Source of the DNA: DASZIT01 sp036264255
Lineage (GTDB): Bacteria; Actinomycetota; Acidimicrobiia; Acidimicrobiales; RAAP-2
Direction: 5' to 3'
Assembly (NCBI GenBank): GCA_036264255.1
Contig: DATARI010000108.1
Span: 1 to 8,559, forward strand
DNA length: 8,559 bases
A program made the translations under genes and the position numbers. Positions 1 through 6,843 of the stretch are shown here, one piece after another (position 1 is the first letter of the stretch; every line of letters begins with the position of its first letter). The notes below the pieces were generated by a model. That model made no database searches, had not been told where the DNA came from, and was given only the letters and a program-made list of their open reading frames with translations.

Positions 1-917
1 ACCTGTTCGCCGTCCCCCATGTGGCGGCCACCCAGGGCATTCTGTTCACCGCCGAACTGCTGATCGGGGTGGCGATGTTCGGGAACGAGCCCGACATCTT
101 CCGGTACGCCCGTCGGGACAAGGGCCACAACATCATGTCCCTCACCTTGGGGTATGGACTGGGCATGCTCATCTTCCCCGTTGCCGGGTACCTGATGGCA
201 GAGCTGTCCAGCGCCTCGACGCTCGGCAGCACCATGCACTTCTTCACCACCTTCTCCCTCTTCGGTCTCACCGCCTTGGCGGCGGTGGTCTTCACCATCA
301 ATCTGTTCGCCCTGAACGACGCCAATCTCTACGAGGCTGTCAACGCCACCCAGAATTTCCTCCGGGGGCGGCGGCGCGTCGAGACGGTGATCGCCCTCGG
401 GGTGGTGGGTGCGATCGTCGCGGTGTTGATGGAACGCTCGAACTCCCTCCAGAGCAACTTCTTCATCGTGGCCAACATGTGTGCGGTGTTCCTTCCCTGC
501 GCCACCATCGTGCTGGCCCTCGACGTGTTCCTGTTGGAGCGCCTCTCCGGATGCCATCGGCTGAAGGGCACCGGCGCGGACGCGCCGCTGGCGGTGACGT
601 CCTGGGAGGCGGCGTCGCCCGGGAACGTGATCGGGATCGTCGCCATCCTGGCCGGACTCGCCGTCGGGGCGTTGACCGGCGGCCTCATCCCCGGGACGTC
701 CGGGTTCGGGAAGACCAACATCGGGCTCCCGGCGCTGGAGGCGTGGCTGACGGCGTCGGCCGTCTACATCGGTGGCATGCTCTTCGCCCGGGTCCTGAGC
801 TCGGACCGGGCCAAGCAGATCTTCCTGGGGCTTCCGAGCCAGGCGCAGGCCGAAGCCGAGGTGGAAGCGCCGGTTGGCGTCGTCGCCGACGGTGTCACCG
901 AGCCGGTGATGGCGTGA
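1..917 (+). CDS. NCS1-family (cytosine/purine/hydantoin type) permease, C-terminal part, 5' truncated by window edge
   Basis: This is an integral membrane importer of the nucleobase:cation symporter-1 family, whose members carry cytosine, purines, uracil, allantoin, hydantoins or thiamine into the cell. The frame is open from base 3, so the start lies left of the window; the GTG at 21 is internal. About 304 residues are visible. They contain the family's 'N-x-PD-x-x-RYAR' stretch after a membrane segment (GNEPDIFRYARR, bases about 84-119). A later stretch, FALNDANLYEA (about 306-338), matches the CodB-like position where family members read roughly 'NDNxLYsA'. Roughly seven hydrophobic segments fit TM6-TM12 of a 12-TM carrier. 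The last 30 or so residues are a hydrophilic tail rich in Ala, Glu and Val. The stop is followed 55 bases later by a same-strand amidohydrolase, so it is probably the importer of the locus substrate. The family call is fairly secure; the substrate is unknown. Confidence 0.82.
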   Translation, partial: LFAVPHVAATQGILFTAELLIGVAMFGNEPDIFRYARRDKGHNIMSLTLGYGLGMLIFPVAGYLMAELSSASTLGSTMHFFTTFSLFGLTALAAVVFTINLFALNDANLYEAVNATQNFLRGRRRVETVIALGVVGAIVAVLMERSNSLQSNFFIVANMCAVFLPCATIVLALDVFLLERLSGCHRLKGTGADAPLAVTSWEAASPGNVIGIVAILAGLAVGALTGGLIPGTSGFGKTNIGLPALEAWLTASAVYIGGMLFARVLSSDRAKQIFLGLPSQAQAEAEVEAPVGVVADGVTEPVMA

Positions 918-972
918 CGGCCACCCTGTCGGGTCGGGGGACGTCGAGGCGGAAGGTTTGGGTGATTCGCTG

Positions 973-1950
973 ATGGACGCAGGGTTGCGTGCCGGGCCAC
1001 TGGTGGATGTGCACGTGCATCTCTACGAGAACAAAGATGTCGGGCTCCAGGCCAAGGATAACTACACCATCTGGGAGTACGGGGAGGACCCCGGCGTCGA
1101 CTTCGCCCCCTTTGCCGGCGATGTCGAGGACCTGGCCGACACCTTTGGCCGCGGGGGTTTCGACCGGGCAGTCGTCGTCCACCTGTTCGAGACGGCGCTG
1201 GCCCGCCAAGAGGCGATGGCCCGTCTGGCCCCCGGTCATTCCGGAGAGGAGGCCTTCGAGGCCCGGGCCGCCGTCGACGAGGCGGTAGCCCAGGCCATGG
1301 TGGCCTCCAACCAGTGGGTGGCGGCGGTGGCCCAGTCCATCCCGATGGTCGAAGTGTTGGTGACCGTCGATCCGACCGTGCTCGGGCCGGCGGCGCTGGT
1401 CGACCACCTTTTGGGCCTGGCCGACGCCGGGGTCAGGGGCATCAAGCTGCACCCGGTCTCCCAGGGGTATCTCCCCGACGATGCGCGCCTCCACCCGATC
1501 TACGACATCTGCAGCGAGTCCGGGCTGGTGGTGCTCTCCCACTCGGGACCGGGTCACCGGGGCGGTGCTTCGGCTCGGCCCAGTGAGTTCGTGACCGTCT
1601 TGGACAAGTGGCCCAACCTCCGTCTGGTCCTGGCCCACCTGGGTGGCGCGTCCTGGCGGGAGACCGAAGCGCTGGCCGACTCGTTCCCCCAGGTGGTGTT
1701 CGACCTGTCGGAGATCATCGAATGGATGGGAGCCCCGAACGCCCCGTCGGCGCCCGACCTGACCGGCTTGATCCAAGCCATCGGGGTGGACCGGGTGATG
1801 CTCGGATCCGACTTCCCCTGGTACGACCCGGCCCGGACGGTCGACCGGGTGATGAGCCTGCCGGGTCTCGGGGCGGGGGAGAAGGAGGCCATTTTGGGTG
1901 GCAACGCGATACGGGTGCTGGGTTTGGACCGGCCCACGGTGGCGGCATGA
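973..1950 (+). CDS. Amidohydrolase family 2 (ACMSD/metal-dependent hydrolase type)
   Basis: This is a TIM-barrel metal-dependent hydrolase or decarboxylase of the amidohydrolase-2 group, 325 residues, the usual length. The metal site is visible in order: H14-V-H16 on strand 1 (DVHVH), K158 with H160 in GIKLHP, H190 in VVLSHSG, H222 in LVLAHLGG, and D280 in LGSDFPW. Members act on 2-amino-3-carboxymuconate semialdehyde, benzoate derivatives, lactones and cyclic amides, so the reaction is not fixed by the family. A TTG at 958 would add five residues, but only the ATG at 973 has a GGGTGA-like ribosome site at suitable spacing (about 960-965). Its last codons overlap the next gene (ATGA at 1947-1950), implying translational coupling with the ureohydrolase. 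One idea is that it does the ring-opening step that HutI would do in histidine breakdown; this is only a guess from context. Confidence 0.85.
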   Translation: MDAGLRAGPLVDVHVHLYENKDVGLQAKDNYTIWEYGEDPGVDFAPFAGDVEDLADTFGRGGFDRAVVVHLFETALARQEAMARLAPGHSGEEAFEARAAVDEAVAQAMVASNQWVAAVAQSIPMVEVLVTVDPTVLGPAALVDHLLGLADAGVRGIKLHPVSQGYLPDDARLHPIYDICSESGLVVLSHSGPGHRGGASARPSEFVTVLDKWPNLRLVLAHLGGASWRETEALADSFPQVVFDLSEIIEWMGAPNAPSAPDLTGLIQAIGVDRVMLGSDFPWYDPARTVDRVMSLPGLGAGEKEAILGGNAIRVLGLDRPTVAA

Positions 1951-3047
1951 CCCAGACCGACATCCAGCCGGAATCCCCCGGCTCCCCCGGAGGGGGTGAT
2001 CCTGACCGATTGTGGTCCCCGCCACCGACGCCGCGCCGGATTCCCCACCTGCTCCCCCCCGAGGTCCGCCGCATCTCCCACTGGAACGACCCCTACGAGC
2101 TGCGAGTCAACAATTGGATCGAACCCTGGGACTTCGCCTCCGAACTGGACATCGGGATCATCGCCCTCCCCAGCTCCAAGAGCTCCATCAAGCACAACGG
2201 GGCATCGGCCGCCCCCAACGCCCTGATCGAGTCCTTCGCGGTGAACACCACCTATTCACCCGACTTCGATGTGGACCTCGCCCCGCTCCGGGTGCGGGAC
2301 CTCGGGACCGTGGACATCCCCCCGTTCGACCTTCCTGCCGGGAACCGGGTCATCGAGGAGTGCCTGCTCGACTGTTACGCCCAACCCGAGAAGTTCTTCC
2401 CGGTCTTCATCGGTGGGGACCACGCCGTCACCGCCCCCTCCTTCCGGGCCTATTGCGCCGCTCACCCCGATCAGCAGGTGGGCCTCATCCATTTCGACGC
2501 CCACAATGACGTCCGGGTGCTTGACCACGGTCCGAGCAACGGCACCCCGATTCGCCAGATACTCAAGTCGGGTTACCGGGTGTCGGGGGAGAACCTGGTC
2601 CAGATCGGCATTCACGGCTTCATGAACGCCAGTTACTACAAGCGATGGGTGGAAGGGCAGGGGGCGACCATCTTCACCGGCCGGCAGTGCCGCCGGGAGG
2701 GGATCGAAGGGGTGGTCGAAGCCGCCATGGAGATCGCCACCCACGGCACCGATGCGGTGTACGTGACCGTCGACATCGACGTGTTGGAGTTGGGGTACGC
2801 CCCCGGCACTCCCGCCGCCACCCCCGAGGGGCTTCATCCCATGGACCTCTATGAGGCTCTGTTCTACCTGGGCCGGCGGCCGGAGGTGGCGGCCATCGAT
2901 TTCGTCGAGCTGGACCCGTACCGGGACGTGGCCGAGATCACCACCCGCACCTTCGGGAGCGCCATACTCACCTTCATGGCCGGTTACCTGCTCCGGCTCC
3001 ACGGCGGATGGCGGGGCTACGACCCGACGCCTCTGCCCCGTGAGTGA
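1947..3047 (+). CDS. Ureohydrolase (arginase/agmatinase superfamily), formimidoylglutamase (HutG)-like
   Basis: This is a binuclear-metal enzyme that hydrolyses a guanidino or formimino C-N bond, 366 residues. All six metal ligands are visible: H159 (GGDHAV), D184, H186 and D188 (FDAHND), and D276 and D278 (VDIDV). Several stretches look like HutG rather than agmatinase: LPSSKSSIKHNGASAAP (74-90), HGPSNGTPIRQIL after the DAHND motif, and YAPGTPAATPEGL after DIDV. HutG releases formamide from N-formimino-L-glutamate, the last step of one histidine pathway; agmatinase, guanidinobutyrase and guanidine hydrolase are alternatives. The first 65 residues are a proline-rich extension (PPPTPRRIP, HLLPPE) before the core, longer than in typical agmatinases. 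The ATG overlaps the preceding stop as ATGA, with GGTGG close upstream, so it is coupled to the amidohydrolase. The superfamily is secure; the substrate is moderately supported by motif resemblance recalled from known HutG, not by alignment. Confidence 0.85.
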   Translation: MTQTDIQPESPGSPGGGDPDRLWSPPPTPRRIPHLLPPEVRRISHWNDPYELRVNNWIEPWDFASELDIGIIALPSSKSSIKHNGASAAPNALIESFAVNTTYSPDFDVDLAPLRVRDLGTVDIPPFDLPAGNRVIEECLLDCYAQPEKFFPVFIGGDHAVTAPSFRAYCAAHPDQQVGLIHFDAHNDVRVLDHGPSNGTPIRQILKSGYRVSGENLVQIGIHGFMNASYYKRWVEGQGATIFTGRQCRREGIEGVVEAAMEIATHGTDAVYVTVDIDVLELGYAPGTPAATPEGLHPMDLYEALFYLGRRPEVAAIDFVELDPYRDVAEITTRTFGSAILTFMAGYLLRLHGGWRGYDPTPLPRE

Positions 3048-3072
3048 CAGGGGGAGCCAGGGTGGACACACC

Positions 3073-3102
3073 ATGATCGTCTTGGTATACGGTATACCAT
3101 GA
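3073..3102 (+). CDS. Possible 9-codon leader ORF (MIVLVYGIP) coupled to the M20 gene
   Basis: A nine-codon frame, ATG to TGA, sits in the short gap before the M20 deacylase. It has an AGGGTGG ribosome-site-like sequence (3059-3065) seven bases upstream. Its TGA overlaps the M20 ATG as ATGA (3099-3102). The M20 start itself has no Shine-Dalgarno sequence, since the preceding bases are the GTATAC palindrome. Translation of this mini-ORF could therefore deliver ribosomes to the M20 start. The alternative is that the M20 mRNA is leaderless and this frame is chance; a frame this short carries no coding statistics. Confidence 0.3.
   Translation: MIVLVYGIP
3083..3099. promoter_or_regulatory. Perfect 17-base palindromic operator candidate (site 1)
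   Basis: TGGTATAC (3083-3090), a central G (3091) and GTATACCA (3092-3099) form a perfect 8-base inverted repeat. The last base is the A of the M20 ATG. A TANNNT-type -10 candidate (TACGGT, 3088-3093) lies inside the palindrome at the spacing expected for a leaderless start at 3099, so a bound protein would block the promoter or the ribosome. The 13-base core (3085-3097) recurs with one change at 6845-6857. Its size and symmetry fit a dimeric winged-helix repressor such as the FCD regulator encoded at 4313-5047. Confidence 0.65.
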
Positions 3103-4295
3103 AGTTCGAGATCGACGACGACCAACTCATCGAATTCGCCCAGTCTCTGGCCCGGACACCCAGCCAGTCGGGGGAGGAGGGGGCGGCGGTGACGTTGGCC
3201 ACCGAGCGATTCGAGAGCCTCGGCTTCGACGAGGTGGAAGTCGACGGGGCGGGGAACGCCATCGGCATCTTGGGGTCGGGAGACGGCCCCCGGTTGCTCA
3301 TCGACGGGCACATCGACACCATCCCGCTCCACTCCCTTGATCGCTGGACGGTGGACCCCTTCGCCGGCGACATCATCGACGGGAAGCTCTACGGGCTGGG
3401 CATCTGCGACCAGAAGGCATCGATCGCGGCGGCCGCCCACGGCCTGGCGGCCGCCCTCCGGCGGTGCGGGTCATTCGCCGGGTCCGTCGCGCTGGTGGGC
3501 AGCGTGTGCGAGGAGGCCATCGAGGGCGCGGCATTGGCCCCGTTCGTCGAGCGGTTCCGGCCGGATTTCGCGGTGACATCCGAGCCGAGCGATACCCGGC
3601 TGTGCATCGGTCAGCGGGGCCGGGCCAAAGTGGAGCTGCGAATCAAGGGCCGGGCCTGTCACGCCGGCCACGCCGCCGAAGGGTTGAATGCCGCCGAGGC
3701 GCTGGCGCTGGTGATCGCGGAGGTCCGGGCGGCCGATCATCCGGTCCACGACCGTCTGGGGACCCGGGACATCACCTGCATCGACATCGCCTCTTGGCCC
3801 TACCCGTCGGTGTCCACCGTGCCCGGCGATGCGATGGCCCGCTTCGATTGCCGGTTCCTCCCCGAAGAGACCCCCGACTCCCTGATCGGCACGATCACCG
3901 ACTGCGCCGCCCGCGCCCTCGGGGATTGGGCTGAATCACCGGCGGTCACCGTCGGCCTGGTCCAAGCCGAGTTCGCCACCTGGACGGGGGCCGAATTCTC
4001 CCTGGCTGAGTTCGAGCCCGCCTGGTGGACTGAGGAGGAGTCGCCGCTGGCCCGGGCGGCCATCGCCGGACTCACCGCAGTGGGTATCGATGCCACCCCC
4101 ACCCACTACAGCTTCTGCACCAACGGCTCGTATCTGGCCGGCGAGGCCGGGATCCCCACCATCGGATTCGGGGTGGGGCTCGAGAACATGGCCCACCAGG
4201 TCGACGAGCACGTCACCCTCGACTCCATCCGCCGGGGGGCACAGGGATACGCCGCCCTGGCCACCCAGCTGCTCGCGGGCGAAGAGTATCGGTGA
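3099..4295 (+). CDS. M20 family metallo-deacylase (YgeY/ArgE/DapE-like)
   Basis: This is a zinc-dependent amidohydrolase that removes N-acyl or N-carbamoyl type groups from small amino compounds in the cytoplasm, 398 residues, full length. Catalytic-domain residues are visible: H71 and D73 in DGHIDT, D104 in GLGICDQK, the E138-E139 pair in GSVCEEA, E162 in TSEPS, and H366 in ENMAHQVDEH near the C terminus. The lid domain begins around 172 with GQRGRAKVELRIKGRACHAGHAAEG, whose histidines 188 and 191 lie at the dimer-interface position. The overall pattern resembles the YgeY group, which in enterobacteria sits in purine/selenium-linked clusters, more than carboxypeptidases; that comparison is from memory. 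The ATG at 3099 is the only possible start in frame and fits the family N terminus. It lacks a ribosome site and abuts the palindrome. The gene converges on gntR with 17 bases between them. Confidence 0.87.
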   Translation: MKFEIDDDQLIEFAQSLARTPSQSGEEGAAVTLATERFESLGFDEVEVDGAGNAIGILGSGDGPRLLIDGHIDTIPLHSLDRWTVDPFAGDIIDGKLYGLGICDQKASIAAAAHGLAAALRRCGSFAGSVALVGSVCEEAIEGAALAPFVERFRPDFAVTSEPSDTRLCIGQRGRAKVELRIKGRACHAGHAAEGLNAAEALALVIAEVRAADHPVHDRLGTRDITCIDIASWPYPSVSTVPGDAMARFDCRFLPEETPDSLIGTITDCAARALGDWAESPAVTVGLVQAEFATWTGAEFSLAEFEPAWWTEEESPLARAAIAGLTAVGIDATPTHYSFCTNGSYLAGEAGIPTIGFGVGLENMAHQVDEHVTLDSIRRGAQGYAALATQLLAGEEYR

Positions 4296-4312
4296 CCGAA
4301 ACCGGCCGGCGG

Positions 4313-5047
4313 TCAGGAAGGGGCGACGGCCTGGGCGGCCGCTTCTGCCTCCCGGCAGTGGCGGTCGGCGGCGGCCATGGCCACCTTGACGCTTCCGCTC
4401 GCCAGCGCGTCCACCAGTTCGAGGTGTTGGGCGACCACCGGCTCGTCGAGACCATCATCGGCGTAGGAGAGCTCGCCGGCGATCTCCACCAACCCAAGCA
4501 GGCGCTCGCTGAGCATCCGGGCCACCACCGGGGCGAAGGCGATCCGGTAGATGGCGGCGTGGACAGCCTCGTGGGCCTGGCTGAACTCGTAGGAGGAGAT
4601 GCCAAAGCGTTCGATCACCGGTGTGAGCGCCTGGACCCGGCTCCGGACTTCCTCCCAATCGTCGGCGGTGCCCCGTTTGCAGGCCATCCGGGCAACCAGC
4701 CGATCGAGCTCGGCCCGGATGCGGAAGATGTCGTCGATCTCGGAGGGGGCCAGGCCGACCACCTCCAGGCTGCCGTTCCCGGTGCGGATCAGCAGGCCGT
4801 CGCTCTCCAGACGGCGAAGCGCATCTCGGATGGGGGTACGGCTCACCCGGAGCCGTTCGGCCAACGCCGCTTCGATGGCCCGGGTCCCCGGAGCCAGGGA
4901 GCGCGACACGATGGCGTGGCGAAGCAACCGGTAGACATGGTCGTAGGCGTGGACCATCACCACCTGGGGCAGCGAACTGAAGTGGTCGGATGCTGAGTCG
5001 GGTTCTGTGCTCGCCGGCAGGTCGGTCGACGTCGCTGGTGGTGTCAC
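4313..5047 (-). CDS. GntR-family transcriptional regulator, FCD subfamily
   Basis: This is a one-component DNA-binding regulator, 244 residues. The N-terminal winged helix-turn-helix spans about 36-98; the recognition region RVSRTPIRDALRRLESDGLL (68-87) is classic GntR. The C-terminal all-helical FCD domain (about 105-235) binds a carboxylate effector, often through a metal. Candidate ligands are H163 in HEAVHAAI, H208 in AQHLELVDAL and H230 in ADRHC. The acidic residue usually found four positions before the first histidine is H159 here. A GTG start at 5045-5047 is chosen because AGGAGA (5055-5060, read on the minus strand) lies seven bases upstream. A start at 5179 would add 44 unconserved residues and run into the lyase promoter region. 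It is divergent from the lyase and likely controls it and the neighbouring units through the GTATAC-type sites. Confidence 0.88.
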   Translation of the reverse strand: MTPPATSTDLPASTEPDSASDHFSSLPQVVMVHAYDHVYRLLRHAIVSRSLAPGTRAIEAALAERLRVSRTPIRDALRRLESDGLLIRTGNGSLEVVGLAPSEIDDIFRIRAELDRLVARMACKRGTADDWEEVRSRVQALTPVIERFGISSYEFSQAHEAVHAAIYRIAFAPVVARMLSERLLGLVEIAGELSYADDGLDEPVVAQHLELVDALASGSVKVAMAAADRHCREAEAAAQAVAPS

Positions 5048-5054
5048 CTTTGCT

Positions 5055-5060
5055 TCTCCT
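5055..5060 (-). promoter_or_regulatory. Ribosome binding site deciding the gntR start
   Basis: Read on the minus strand this is AGGAGA, seven bases before the GTG at 5047. It is the strongest ribosome site near the N terminus and supports the 244-residue version over the longer frame beginning at 5179. Confidence 0.7.
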
Positions 5061-5125
5061 GGTCGTTGGCTGGCACCGGTACCCACCCCGAGGTGTGCTG
5101 CACGGTAGGAGGGGTCGTGCTCGTA

Positions 5126-5138
5126 GTTCACGGTACAC
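5126..5138. promoter_or_regulatory. Weak third copy of the operator core (site 3), gntR/lyase divergent region
   Basis: GTTCAC-G-GTACAC matches the site 1 core GTATAC-G-GTATAC at 10 of 13 positions. It also contains the small inverted repeat ACGGT-AC-ACCGT (5130-5141). It lies in the 115-base spacer between the divergent gntR and lyase starts, 25 bases before the lyase ATG, where an autoregulatory site would be expected. It is imperfect, so the call rests on position plus partial match. Confidence 0.4.
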
Positions 5139-5162
5139 CGTCGACCATCGACCGAGTGGGTT

Positions 5163-6701
5163 ATGGACCATCCCCTCATGATCGGGACTCAGCCGGAGGA
5201 CCTCCTCGCCGATGGCCAACAGGGGCCGGTGGTGGTCGGGGAGAAGCCGGTGGGGCTTGGCGCGTTTTTGGATGTCTGCGCGGGGGCCGAGGTGACCGTC
5301 GATGAGGCGTCGTGGCCGCGAGTCCGGGCCGCCGCGGAGGCGCTGGAGGAGCTGTTGGACGCCGGCAACACCGTCTACGGCGTCACCACCGGTTACGGGG
5401 CATCCAGCGACAGTCCCATCTCGCCGGGTGATCGGGAGGCCTTCCAACTGGCCACCATTCGCAGCCATGCCTGCGGCACCGGCCCGGCGTTGCCATGGGC
5501 CCGGGCGCGGGGGGTGTGGCTGGCCAAGACCCTGAGTATGTTGACCGGCCTGACCGGTGCCGGGTTGTCTCCGGTGGCGACGATGGTCGCCCTCTTGAAT
5601 GCCGGCTTCGCCCCGGTGGTACCCCGTACCGGGTCATTGGGCGCCAGTGGTGATCTCATCCCCTCCGGCCATGCCGCCCTCGCCCTCCTGGGTGAAGGCG
5701 ATGTGCTCCGCTCCGACGGCACCCCCCTGGCCGCGGCCGAGGCGCTCGAGTTCGCCGGGGTGCCGGCCGTGGTCCTCGGACCTCGCGACGGGCTGAGCCT
5801 GGTCAACGGCACCTCGGTGACGACTGCGCTGGTCGCCCACGCCTGCGGGGAGGCCGCCCGGCTGCTGGCGGTGACCGAAGTGGTGGCGGCCTCCGCGTTA
5901 GAAGCCTTCGGTGGCCACCCCGACGCCTTCGACCCGGCGGTGGTGTCGGCCCGGGCCCATCCCGGTGCGGTGGCGGCTTCGGCCGGGGTTCGCCGGGCGC
6001 TGGCCGGAGTCGACCTCGCCGCCCTCGGTCGCCAGGGCATGCACGATCCGTATGCGTGGCGCTGCCTTCCCCAGGTCCATGGCGCGGCTCGAGACGCCTG
6101 TGGGTGGGCGTCGTCGACCTGCGAGACCGAGCTCGAGAGCTGCACCGACAACCCCCTGATCGTCTCGGGGGCGTCGGTGGTCTCCGGGGGAAACTTCCAC
6201 GGGGCGCCGCTGGGGCTGGTGTCGGACACCCTCCGGCTGGCCATCGGTGAGGTGGCGGCCCTGAGCCGGCAGCGGACGTCCCACCTGGCGGCCTGCCTCG
6301 GTCGAGAGCCCTCTACCCGGGTACCGGTCGGAGGGATCGGGCTGACCATGGTGGTGACGACAGCCACGGCCTCCTTGTTGGAGATCTCGTCCACCGGGAA
6401 CGGCACCGGCCACTGGCTGCCGGTGGACTCGGTCGAGGATCACGTGCCCAACTCCACCATCGCCGCCCTGCACGCCCTCGACGTCCTGGCCCTGGCCCGG
6501 GCGGTGGTGGCGGCCGAGGTGGTCGCCACGGCAGTGGTCCTCCAGCTCCGGAGGGCGCCGGCCACCTCGGCGGGGGCCCGATGGCTGACCGGGCTCGTCG
6601 GCGGGGTAGACGGTGCGCTACGCCTCGACAGACCGCTGACCGGGGTGCTGGAGCGGGTCGGCGAGCGGCTGGCCGAGCCTCTGACCTTCTCCTTCGAGTA
6701 G
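5163..6701 (+). CDS. MIO-dependent ammonia-lyase, histidine ammonia-lyase (HutH)-like
   Basis: This is a cytoplasmic enzyme of the aromatic amino acid lyase family that eliminates ammonia from an alpha- or beta-amino acid; 512 residues, normal for HAL. The Ala-Ser-Gly triad that forms the MIO cofactor is A161-S162-G163 in GSLGASGDLIP. Compared with published Pseudomonas HAL active-site residues, I place Y72 (HAL Y53), H102 in RSHACG (H83), N215 in NGTS (N195), Y297 and R300 in DPYAWRC (Y280, R283), F345 in GGNFH (F329) and E425 in EDHV (E414). HAL Q277 is H294 here, and the HAL 'GFMIAQ' region containing M382 reads GLTMVV. The loop reads TTGYG as in PAL/TAL/aminomutases, not the NTGFG of HAL. 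H102 and E425 favour a histidine-like substrate, but the changes leave it open. The ATG at 5163 has only a weak ribosome site (GAGTGGG). It is divergent from the regulator and ends at a hairpin. Confidence 0.88.
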   Translation: MDHPLMIGTQPEDLLADGQQGPVVVGEKPVGLGAFLDVCAGAEVTVDEASWPRVRAAAEALEELLDAGNTVYGVTTGYGASSDSPISPGDREAFQLATIRSHACGTGPALPWARARGVWLAKTLSMLTGLTGAGLSPVATMVALLNAGFAPVVPRTGSLGASGDLIPSGHAALALLGEGDVLRSDGTPLAAAEALEFAGVPAVVLGPRDGLSLVNGTSVTTALVAHACGEAARLLAVTEVVAASALEAFGGHPDAFDPAVVSARAHPGAVAASAGVRRALAGVDLAALGRQGMHDPYAWRCLPQVHGAARDACGWASSTCETELESCTDNPLIVSGASVVSGGNFHGAPLGLVSDTLRLAIGEVAALSRQRTSHLAACLGREPSTRVPVGGIGLTMVVTTATASLLEISSTGNGTGHWLPVDSVEDHVPNSTIAALHALDVLALARAVVAAEVVATAVVLQLRRAPATSAGARWLTGLVGGVDGALRLDRPLTGVLERVGERLAEPLTFSFE

Positions 6702-6737
6702 GGGCCCGACCGCCGCTGGCCCCACCGGCGGTGCCCC
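6701..6737 (+). terminator. Strong hairpin directly after the lyase stop, probable terminator
   Basis: GGGGC (6701-6705) and ACCGCCG (6709-6715) pair with CGGCGGT (6726-6732) and GCCCC (6733-6737). The result is a 12-base-pair stem with a 3-base bulge (CCG) and a 10-base loop. The stem begins on the last base of the TAG stop. No T run follows, as is common for terminator-like hairpins in high-GC actinobacteria, so factor-independent termination is uncertain. mRNA 3'-end protection is another possible role. Confidence 0.55.
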
Positions 6738-6843
6738 GCCCTAGCCCTCACGAAGGGGTGGGCTGCCTCCGTTTCCCCGGCTTCAGCTTTGTTCACACGC
6801 CGGAAACGTCCACGTTCCCGGGCGGTAACACCTGCCTGATAAA

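Noticed and set aside
895..2025. 376-codon open frame on the minus strand opposite the amidohydrolase
   Set aside because: Low-complexity His/Gly/Arg-rich product with no recognisable motif; it is the usual antisense shadow of a high-GC gene whose plus-strand product has a complete metal site.
1947..3047. Guanidine hydrolase as the primary call for the ureohydrolase
   Set aside because: The SKSSI and NGTP motifs look closer to HutG, and no nickel-chaperone genes of the kind that accompany guanidine hydrolases, nor a guanidine riboswitch, are seen. It is kept only as an alternative.
2256..3440. 394-codon minus-strand frame across the ureohydrolase and M20 starts
   Set aside because: It crosses two well-supported plus-strand genes and the palindrome, and its product has no family features.
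4296..4313. Short ACCG...CGGT hairpin between the convergent M20 and gntR genes
   Set aside because: Only four base pairs around a GC-rich loop and no T run; too weak to call a bidirectional terminator.
5616..5629. TGGTACC-CC-GTACC inverted-repeat-like sequence resembling the operator
   Set aside because: It lies inside the lyase coding sequence (PVVPRTG) and lacks the TATAC core and single-G centre; it is explained by Val/Pro codons.
5393..6406. 337-codon minus-strand frame inside the lyase
   Set aside because: Ser/Pro/Ala/Arg-rich shadow; the plus-strand lyase has all core motifs.
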